A stretch of DNA of 64,000 nucleotides, taken from the NCBI GenBank assembly GCA_022496805.1, contig CM040103.1:23164820-23228819 (forward strand), in the 5' to 3' direction. The notes beneath the pieces are model-generated. The model ran no database searches. It saw only the letters and a list, made by a program, of their open reading frames with translations, and was not told the origin of the DNA. The DNA comes from Pohlia nutans. Its lineage: Eukaryota; Streptophyta; Bryopsida; Bryales; Mniaceae. Every line of letters begins with the position of its first letter. Position 1 is the first letter of the stretch. The translations under genes were made by a program, and so were the position numbers. This document shows positions 21,633 to 30,460 of this stretch, piece after piece.

Positions 21633-22031
21633 GGGTTGGATAACCTATTACCACCACCTCCCCCAATTATGACATGTACATCTGTCTTGGAGTCACCACA
21701 ATTGAGACCCAAAACCACTAATTTCACTATTCAAGTAGACCAATGGCATGCCAAGAATTGCGAAGAAATAGCTGGTGGTTTTGGGTTAGCTCATGAGCGG
21801 ATCTAGGCACAACAAAGTGTGAACTTAGGAAATTGGTATGTGATGTATGGGTAAAAGGTTACTTCCCACTTTGAAATTTTGTATAAAATTGACAAATGCG
21901 AATTAGATGTTGCAAATTTTTGCAATCCTCATCAAAACCTATTTCGAATGCAGTCATATTTTTTTTGGGAATTTAGCACTGCCAAAAATAGGCCAGATTG
22001 CTTAAGTTGGTGGTAATAGGTTATCCAACCT
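21633..22031. mobile_element. TA-flanked MITE with 23-bp perfect terminal repeats
   Basis: Ends begin GGTTGGATAACCTATTACCA on both strands and continue to 23 identical bases. Related sites at 10756 and 25468 read GAATGTACACAA uninterrupted; here the site is split as GAATGTA..TACACAA, giving a TA duplication. The insertion falls inside the start codon region of the small conserved frame that continues at 22032. Confidence 0.75.
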
Positions 22032-22040
22032 TACACAACT

Positions 22041-22226
22041 TTGAGGATCAGAACAATTGATGCCAATACTATTGTTCTAAAGAATATTAATGATGGAGTC
22101 TTCATGGCCCATGCATCTGCGTTTCCAAAATGTAATCTGAAGATAAAACCGAGAAAGAAAAAGAACATTAAAAGCCTTGTTTTTTCTAGCTGCAACTACT
22201 GCTCAAGCATTGTGCAACTGCATTGA
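22041..22226 (+). CDS. Small conserved reading frame, copy b, separated from its ATG by a MITE
   Basis: The frame from about 22032 encodes the same RIRTIDANTIVLKN and KPRKKKNIK segments as copies at 10761 and 29734. Relative to 10761 it has a 3-bp insertion and a 15-bp deletion, both in frame. The ancestral ATG now lies at 21629-21631, left of a 399-bp MITE. Product unknown. Confidence 0.3.
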   Translation: MRIRTIDANTIVLKNINDGVFMAHASAFPKCNLKIKPRKKKNIKSLVFSSCNYCSSIVQLH

Positions 22227-22397
22227 TTACAGTGCCACAAGTAGAGCAATGTTTTTTTTTTTTTTTTTTACGTTTAGTTCCTTCCTGTCATGCGTTAAAA
22301 TAATTTCTAATTGACTGTTTTATATTTCGTGATTGACAACACTCAGATTCCCTCAAACTTACCGAACAGTGATCCGGCAGCATTGGTGTATGTGAAT

Positions 22398-23291
22398 CAG
22401 TGCTCAAAATTGAAGTCTTCAGTGCCCTTCAAATGGATTTTGGGGCTTCAAAAAATACCTCTATAAAAATTGCCCTTCAAAACATTATCCTGATGTAATG
22501 GTGGTCCTATCACTTGAAGGGCTTGGTGAAAAATGCCCATCATCTACTATTCATCTCAAGTATATGAAGCTCGGCATCTACAAGTAACAAAATGGAGTCA
22601 AATTCAAATTTTAAGACTCTAAGAGTCAGGCTGCTAGAGTGCCAATTCACCCTAGTTGAAAATGCTAGACTGTCAGTTCACCCCAATTGACTTTCATTTC
22701 AAGTTTTCAACTATGGAGTGCCAAAGTGGAGACTTTCGTCTTCTTGGTTGGTTTTGGAGGTGGAGCAATTACTGTGAGCCCTGGACTATAAATGTTTGAG
22801 TCGGGTGGAGATTGATCATATAGATCAACTTATCCAGCTCTCGATCATTGAAACTTACAATGTCTATATTAATTTCAAGGTATCTATTAGATCAAATCAC
22901 ATATTGTGACTATTTTATTGTTGAATTTAATTGCTTAATTGATCACATGCAAATTGCTTCAATCTTTTATTTACACAACTTGTAAATGAAGCTTAGGGTT
23001 CAATTTCAAGAGCACACACCTCTCTAATGCAACATAGTGCCGATAGCCTAAGTTGACACGCGTAGGGCATTGTCACTGTAGGAAGTGGAATTAGACTATT
23101 GATTTTTCAATTTTTTCATTGTAATGGAAGCATATATCATACAAATCATGCATAATTTTAATATGAGTTTTATATTTCTTTGAAAATTCTCCATTGACGT
23201 CTTAGATTTGGAGGTGCCCTTCAATTGAAATGCAGAAATTTTAGAGCCCTTCAATATGAAATTCATATGAGGACTTCAATTTTGAGCATTG
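22398..23291. mobile_element. Non-autonomous hAT-like element with 8-bp duplication
   Basis: ATGTGAAT occurs at 22390-22397 and 23292-23299. The ends CAGTGCTCAAAATTGAAGTC and, complemented, CAATGCTCAAAATTGAAGTC follow the CAGNG pattern of hAT elements. The empty site is seen at 11113-11135 and 25582-25600. It is 894 bp long with no transposase frame. Confidence 0.8.
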
Positions 23292-23423
23292 ATGTGAATG
23301 GGCCATTACTAAGTTACTCAAAAAGCACTTCTAATGTTGCATTTCCGCGCACTGACTGTGCATGATTCATGTGGACGTTCTTGCTGAAACCTGGCCCATC
23401 TTTAGCCATTCTCCGACACAGTA

Positions 23424-23638
23424 AGAGGTACCTAAAACCACCACGAACCTAAAACCACCAATTTCTACAGCATTCCTTCATTTTAGGGAGGAAATGTAAG
23501 TCCTCGGTACATGACTTAACTTTTGAGCAATCCATGCATAAGTCATGTAATGAAAGCCTACATTTCCTTCCTGAAATGAAAAAGGGGTGTAGAAGTTGGT
23601 GGTTTTAGGTGTCGTGGTGGTAATAGGTTATCCAACCT
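23424..23638. mobile_element. Short TA-flanked MITE related to 21633-22031
   Basis: The right end is ATAGGTTATCCAACCT as in the 21.6-kb element; the left end AGAGGTACCTAAAACCACCA pairs with it inwardly through a CCTAAAACCACCAA stretch. TA flanks both sides (23422-23423, 23639-23640). It interrupts the CAGTACATCACTTAACG block found intact at 25721. Confidence 0.65.
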
Positions 23639-23834
23639 TACATTACTTACCATCCCGCCCTCAAACGACGAAGGTCACCATTCATCAAGTCCCCTAGGGC
23701 TTCATGAATCCAGTTGGGAGTTTGGGAGTAGAGCCTCTTCCATTCCATTGGAGGTTCAGAAACCCATACTTGATAGACTTAGTCGATACGTAGCTTTCTA
23801 CTGTCGGTAGAATCAATTCATATAGTATAACTTA

Positions 23835-24260
23835 ATGGTGGAGCTCTGCAAGGCGCAGGTGCAAGTGGAGGAGTATGTTATTCACGTTGCAGAAGCCACC
23901 GATTGGTACACCAATCTTCGATTCTCCCTTTTGGGCAGTACGTGGTTGCCTCGGCCTGTGGGAGCGTGTGTGTGGAGCCTCCTTCACATCATCCTTGTGC
24001 TCTGCTTCCTAATCATGCTTCCAGCGTTATTCCTTTTCCTTTTAGTGCTTGCTCTTGCAGTTGATGCATGTGGGCTTATCGTGGGGGTGATTTTCTTCAT
24101 CTTAATGGCTAGAGAGAGAGTTAGACTGTTTGAACTTCTGGCTTCACAAAATGTAAAGCTCTACAAGCATGTAACGGGAGTGTGGTTCCCATGTTGGGGG
24201 TATGGCTTACTGAGCTTGTGTAGTGAGATCGTGCCCTCGTGTGACGCCATAGTGATTTGA
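23835..24260 (+). CDS. MELCK-family protein, copy 6 with in-frame internal deletion (141 aa)
   Basis: The start region carries an extra GTG codon after the ATG (MVELCK). The N-terminus and first hydrophobic stretch (about 43-77) are intact, and a second stretch begins (about 80-90). Then about 60 residues found in the paralogues are missing, covering the rest of the second membrane part, the Cys cluster and most of the variable arm. The frame resumes in the conserved C-terminus (LYKHVTGVWFPCW, EIVPSCDAIVI) and ends at the normal TGA. Two aromatic or basic positions of the C-terminal motif are changed. It may encode a single-pass version or be on the way to loss. Confidence 0.55.
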   Translation: MVELCKAQVQVEEYVIHVAEATDWYTNLRFSLLGSTWLPRPVGACVWSLLHIILVLCFLIMLPALFLFLLVLALAVDACGLIVGVIFFILMARERVRLFELLASQNVKLYKHVTGVWFPCWGYGLLSLCSEIVPSCDAIVI

Positions 24261-25675
24261 GGCCAGACTGAAGCGTGCTGATGCCACTGTACGGGATATT
24301 TTCCATGACTGTCCAAAGTTCACGTGCAATGTAAACTGTGTAACAGTACTGGACTAGTATGACTTTTGCGGCCATTGAATTTATTCTTTTCTTGGAGTGC
24401 ATGGTCGTGACGCCGCGGTTCTGTTTGGGCTCTAACGTAGTCGGTTAGGATTAATCAGACAGTCTGAGTTGTGCATGGTGGAGCCTTAGAGCATTCCCAC
24501 CCATGCACGCTAGGACTAACCTTCTCAAATTATTCATCTATATTTGAAGGGCCCTTGCACTCACACTCCCCCACCCTTGCACACCCTTCACGTATCAAAA
24601 GTGCCCATCAAATAGTCAATGGACCAATCACAAGTAGAATGTGAGGGTATAGTCAACTAAATAGTGATTTGAAGGCCCAATTTCTAACACGCTAGAATCC
24701 AGAGTCAAGAGGAATTTTGAAAGGGCCCTTGAAAATTTTCATCTACTTCTGGAGTGTAAGAGACTCTCTGAGGGCATGGGTGGCCATGCTCTTAGCTTAT
24801 TTAGTTTTCTTTCTTTTGGAGTTCAGTGGTTAATTTAGAGCTCCGTTTTGCATGCGACCGTGGATGAGATGAAGCGTGAGATAGCAACTAGATCGTGTAA
24901 TAAACTTGTTGTACTTATAAGACTCTGACTTATCAAATGTTCTGTACTTGGTAGTGATCTTGAAATATTAAAAACGATGTTAGGAGATGTGATTTCCAAT
25001 AGATGTGAATACCACGGTGGAAGAGATAAAGTACGAGACAGTTAAGGATTTCGTGCAGACGTGCCATTGATAAGAACTATCAATCTCTGATGTGCTGTTG
25101 TGAATCTGGATTTTAGAGGACCTTGCTTTGAGAGAATGCCGGAGAAAATGCGGGTCCGGAGCTTTAACTGGTTAAGGAAAAATTTCTCCTTGAGTGAGCT
25201 ATGCTGCAGACTGGGCCACCCGAGATGATGGCAGCACTGTTGTTACATAGAACCAGGAGGGATGGAGTCGTCACTAAGTTACTGCCCAAATTAAAGCAGT
25301 TTTAACATTGCATAATCACCATGCTCCGAAAGTGCACGATTCATGCGGAAGTTCTTGCTGATTCATGGCCCGGGTTGCACTGTACTAAACACGTAGCACA
25401 AGTATATATTTGAGTGCATTCACTTTTTGTATGCAAACTTCATGGTCTTCATCACCACAATTCAAACAAATTTTGAATGTACACAACTCACAGTTGTTCT
25501 GAAGAATAACTAAGGACGAAGTCCTCATGGCACATTCACATCAAGCCTTTGCCACACTTGCATCTGCAGGCGTTCCAAAAATTGGTGTATGCGAATGGGC
25601 CATCACTAAGTTACTCAAAATGCACTTTTGATGTTGCATTTCCGTGCACCCACTTTGCATAATTCATATGGAGGT
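24261..25675. other. 3' flank of copy 6 and upstream block of copy 7
   Basis: 24261-24485 and 24795-25000 equal the flank of copy 4, with a MITE inserted between (24489-24791). 25425-25590 is a decayed piece of the small-frame block, with a stop in its reading frame. No gene was found. Confidence 0.5.
24489..24791. mobile_element. PIF/Harbinger-like MITE, GAGCATTCCCACCC family (copy at 24.5 kb)
   Basis: TTA flanks both ends (24486-24488, 24792-24794). The uninterrupted flank of copy 4 at 12945-12960 (GAGCCTTATTTAG) shows the target. The 303-bp element is nearly identical to 5647-5952, implying recent movement. Confidence 0.8.
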
Positions 25676-25914
25676 TCTTGCTGATACCTGGCCCATCTTT
25701 AGCCTTTCTCCGAGACAGTACATCACTTAACGCCCCGCCCTCATACAACGAAGGTCACCGTTCATCAAGTCCCCTAGGGCTTTACGAATCCAGTTGGGAG
25801 TTTGGGAGTAGAGCCTCTTCCAATCCATTGAAGGTTCAGAAACCCATACTTGATAGACTTAGTCGATACGTAGCTTTCTACTGTCGGTAGAATCAATTCA
25901 TATAGTATAACTTA

Positions 25915-26546
25915 ATGGAGCTCTGCAAGGCTCGGCCGGCGCAGGTGCAAATGGAGGAGTATGTTATTCACATTGCAGAAGCCACCGATTTGTACACCGA
26001 TCTTCGATTCTCCCTTCTGGGCAGTACATGGTTGCCTCGGCCTGTGGGAGACACACGTGTCTGTGGAGCCTCCCTCACATCATCCTTGTGCTCTGCTTCC
26101 CTATCATGCTTCTGGCGTCATTCCTTTTCCTTTTACTGCTTGCTGTGCTTGTTGATGCAATTACTTATTTTACTTGGGTGTGTGCCGTATTGTTTTACCC
26201 ATTATTTATTCTGACCGTCATTCTGGTGGACGGCATGATGTTGATCATTATCATCACAGTCGTGTATATTGTACATATTGTGCGCACTTGTCGTTGCTTG
26301 CCCAATATTAATGTGCCAAAGCTATCTGATCTCCGCGGTCGACTTGGCCAGTCGGCCACACAGGAGGTAGCTGCAAGAGCTGAAGTTCCAGAACCGCAAG
26401 ATAACCCCCAGGAAGCCATCGCATATCGTACAAAAACTTTGGAGCTCTACAAGCATGTAACGGGAGTGTCGTATCCATATTGGAGAGTGAAGTTAGTGAG
26501 CTTGTGTAGAGAGATTGTGCCCTAGTATGTCGCCATAGTGATTTCA
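25915..26546 (+). pseudogene. MELCK-family copy 7, frameshift plus altered stop
   Basis: The N-terminus is full length and includes the ARPAQVQ stretch. A 5-bp ACACA insertion at 26051-26055 shifts the frame after the PRPVG segment, and the original frame ends at 26214. The downstream membrane segments and C-terminus are open in the other frame to 26525, where a C-to-A change makes a premature TAG in the REIVP motif; the usual stop codon TGA has become TCA. Three separate lesions make this the most decayed full-length copy, despite an intact leader element at 25876-25914. Confidence 0.8.
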
Positions 26547-28578
26547 GGCCAAACTGGGGCGTGCTGATGACAAAATACGGGGCATTTCGATGAATTTTCA
26601 AAGTTCACGTGCAATGTAAACTGTGTAACAGTACTGGAGTGGTATCATGACTTTTGCGGCATTGAATTTGTTCTTTTGTTGCAGTGCATGATCGTGAGGC
26701 CGCGGTTCCGTTTAAGCTCTAATTTCATTGGTCGGGTAGGATTAATCAGTTTGAATTGTACATGGTGGAGCCTTATTTAGTGAAATTTCTTTCCTTTGGA
26801 GTTCAGCGATCAATTGAGAGTTATGTTTTGCATGCGACCGTGGATGAGATGAAGCGTGAGGTAGCAACTCTCGCATGATAAATTTGTACTTGTAAGACTC
26901 TTATCATTCTGTACTTGGTAGTGATCTTGAAATATTAAAAACGATGTTAGAAGAAGTGATTTCCAGTAGATTTTGAATACCACGGTGGAAGAGATAAAAT
27001 CGGAGTTAGCAACTCTCTTCTAATAAACCTGTACTCATTATGAGTTGACTCGTATCTGTACTTATTTTTTATCTTTTGACGCATTCAATATTCTTTTAGA
27101 GTCTTTTGGAATATTCTTACTTATGTCTTTTCATATGCTTGCAAACTATGTTGAAAGCATATTTCAGCCAATTCACAAGCTCCGTTTTAAAATGCCAACC
27201 AAGCTTGCAAGAAAATTTCTAGGAACTAGTCATTACTAAGGCCAATAATTTGAACTGACACTGTAAATCTACAATATCCACATTGTTCACTCAAATATTT
27301 TGGAATCTTTTTTTAATACCTCTATGTAATAAGAATTGAAGTAAAATATTTCTATTACTATGTCTTCAATGAAATGTATTAATTAAGGTATTAATATAAT
27401 TATTCTGTAGTGTCACGAGACGTAGTATGTCACATTTTGGTTTGAATACTCTTTTATATTATTTTTGAAATTTTTTAAAAATGTAAAATCCTAGAATACA
27501 TATTCATTGTTGCTAACATTTTTGCCGAATCAATGACGAAAGGAAAATGTTTACGCCAAATTTTTTTGTTGTGCAATGTGTCACTACTAACACATTTTGG
27601 TACGCATTACCTTGAGAACACTCCCTCAATGTTAAAGGAAGGTTCCCACAAGTTCTCCTAATCCAAAAGACCTGACCATAGGGACTATTTATGAACATTG
27701 TTTGTCAAAAATTGTAAGATCCACCTTACATGATTGTCTGCCCAAGTAAATTAACAACAAATATATTCTATAAATGACTTTATATCAAGCTCGAGGATAG
27801 AAGAGGGAGTCCAGCACTTTGCCACAACTACATGCAACTTGTTTGTGATACTCCATAAGAACATGTTCAATTTATAATTAACAAACAAACTACACTTATA
27901 CATGGTCAGTTAATATGGCTTCAAATAAAGCTATTTTATCACTATTTGACTTTTAGTCACAGGTTTGGTCATTAGTCTAGTCATTCATAGTTTGGTAATA
28001 AGTCTGGTTATAGATTGATCATAGGTCTAGTCATAGGTTTGGTCATAGATTTGGTTATAGGTCCTTCATAACCATGGCAATAGGTCTTTCTATTTGATTG
28101 ATGGTGGCAGAAGCCAAGATGCCTAGCGACAGAAGCAATAGCCGAGGCAATTATAGCTGATCACCCTTAAATCTAGCTTGTGTTTGTACAAAGTTTTAAC
28201 ATGTCCCATGCCCAAAAGGCATCATTGACATGGGAAAAATAAAATGAAGCCGTCCCGGAACCAATCATATGAAAAATCAACACGTTCCATGGACCAATTG
28301 GTGAAAATAAACAAAGTCCCAAAATCGGTATGAAAAATGACTTGTCTTGATAAATAATCAAATAATTTAATTAACTTGAAAAAAAAAGGTTAAAAACAAA
28401 AAATATAAATAATATAAAGAAATGACTTGGCATCTTCTGAAGTTTCACATTACTAATAAAGACCGAGACCAATGTCGGGATGGATCTTTAAAGATGGTAG
28501 AGACCATGAGAGAAATGATTCTTGTCAATTCATTGTTTAAGGCCTAAAAGTTTGCATATACAACTCAAGAGTGAATGA
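26547..28578. other. 3' flank of copy 7, then A+T-rich DNA with a degenerate tandem repeat
   Basis: 26547-27000 matches the flanks of copies 4 and 6. 27955-28085 holds about ten imperfect units of a 12-bp repeat like TCATAGGTTTGG. I see no gene; several frames of 60-64 codons are unsupported. Confidence 0.45.
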
Positions 28579-28779
28579 GTGATCAACCAATTTGCAGGGC
28601 CGCTAAATAAGCTGTGGAGCGAGATTATGGTGACTATGGTGAGTACAACTATATGTGAGAGGAGATTCTCAAAACAATACTTGATTAAGAGCCATACAAG
28701 AATGAGGATGAAACCCATGATTTTGGATGTTCTAATGCGCAATTTTTGTGAAAACATTCTAGTGGAAAACATTAATTAG
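28579..28779 (+). pseudogene. hAT transposase C-terminal (dimerisation) fragment
   Basis: The 66-codon frame contains the segments STTICERRFSKQYLIKS and ILDVLMRNFCEN, which fit the hAT C-terminal dimerisation region (pattern S..CERxFS..N.IK....R....LDxLMRI). Upstream there is no DDE or BED zinc-finger coding in any frame, so this is a fragment of an old hAT element in A+T-rich DNA. Assignment rests on motif recognition, not on a search. Confidence 0.65.
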
Positions 28780-29733
28780 AATGATGTGATTGCTTGTGAG
28801 GCGTTCATATGGCTCACGGACTATAGTAAAGCATTTGCCATAGTATTTGTGTCATAAGCAAGTGCCATATGCATGCTCTCCATTGATAGTAAAAATTAGC
28901 ATAACTTAAGTATATTTCTATTGTCATTTACATTAAAGAACTATAGAAACGGAAATAGGTTTCTGCAATTGTGTTCAAATTAACAATTTAGTTATTATTC
29001 CTATTTTGACTAATTACACCTCTACTATTGTATGAAATTTTCTATATTTATACCAAAACTTTAGTGTTAGATCCATAAATGGGAAAGCTACTCATATTCA
29101 GTATGTTATGTGCTACAACTTTCATGCTTATAAGCTTGAATTCTACCAAACCAGAATAATGAATAGTTTTTAAATGAATAGTTTCTAAATGAAAAATATC
29201 ATCAGATGTTTTTGTATTAGTCACTATGCATGTACGTATTAGTCACTAAGAAATAAAAATAACAAAAGATATGTTCAACTATACATGAACTAAAGGGAAT
29301 ACTTTTAGATACAATATATAAATAACTTATTGATGTGAAAAGGGAGGACACTTGACACTAAATGAGAGAGAAGTAAACTTCAATACTAGTAAACTACAGT
29401 GTTAGTGTGTGGTGCCACAAATGGGTACCATTTGGGTACAAGTTAATGAGTGTTCAAATGATTTTGTGACATCATTCTTTGGCATTGTAGCTTGGTGTCC
29501 CAAGATCACTGTTCTACTAGTGTAGTGCAAGTTCACTTTTCCACAATAATTTCTCTTTGAAATGAAATTTGAAGTAGAGAGGAATAAGATTCTTTTAGAC
29601 AAGGTTTCCAATCCTATTTCCATATAGATAGGAGAGAAACATGCCAGTTTCAAATCCTTTCTGAGCATGGGTCGAGGTTGCTGCATGCAAACTTTATGGT
29701 TTTCATCACCACAATTCAAACAAATTTTGAATT
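28780..29733. other. No gene; orphan upstream block begins near 29340
   Basis: 28780-29340 shows nothing I can assign. 29340-29730 matches 10480-10760 and 21285-21630 (the block upstream of the small conserved frame) but is not followed by a membrane-protein gene. Confidence 0.45.
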
Positions 29734-29928
29734 ATGTATATAATTTTGAGAATTAGAACAGTTGATGCCAACATCGTTGTTCTAAAAAATAAAGATGGAG
29801 TCTTCATGGCCCAATCACATAAAGCCCCCGCCGCACTTGCACCTTCATTCCCTAAACGTAGGAAGGTAAAAGCAAGAAACAAAAAAAATATTAAAAGCCT
29901 TGTCATTTCTAGCTACAACTACTGTTAA
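29734..29928 (+). CDS. Small conserved reading frame, copy c (64 aa)
   Basis: ATG-initiated frame with RIRTVDANIVVLKN and KARNKKNIKSL, related to 10761 and 22041. Differences among copies are mostly substitutions, and length changes are multiples of three. The C-terminal half is strongly basic. Product unknown. Confidence 0.35.
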   Translation: MYIILRIRTVDANIVVLKNKDGVFMAQSHKAPAALAPSFPKRRKVKARNKKNIKSLVISSYNYC

Positions 29929-30460
29929 AGCGCAGTACAACTGCATAACAGTGCCACATAATATTTGGTAGTCTTCCAAGAGGCTGCTTTTAGTTTCATC
30001 CACCTTTAGATATATAGGTTGACCAGTGATTTGTAATTGAATGGACTATTGAATCAAATAAACAATTACAAAACACTATTGAATTGTGATTGAGTGCTTT
30101 TAATTATTATTCACCATGGTTGATTGCTCTTGCTTAATGCCACCTGCGCTCATAGCTACTTATGTGATGTGGAATATCCCACATCATTTCATTGGGGATG
30201 AAATGATATGGAATATTCCACATCATTCAGTTGGGAGAAGGGAGTAGTCACAGAGGCTACTGAATACACATGCAGAGCTATACCCTATTTTTGCATTCCC
30301 TTCCTTTGTGTTGTGCGTCCTAAAAGCAATTTCTAAATGCGTATTTTTGTATTGCGTATTTTATACTTTGTCGAACTTCGTTTATTCAAAAACGGGCAGT
30401 TAGGGTTTGTAGGGCAGTAAGGGGTAGCCTCGGCCGCCATAACTAGGAGAAATAGCGTTC
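29929..30460. other. No gene seen
   Basis: Includes a repeated motif TGGAATATCCCACATCATT / TGGAATATTCCACATCATTC at 30170-30226. The base composition rises in G+C near 30400, where transposon copy A begins. Confidence 0.4.
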
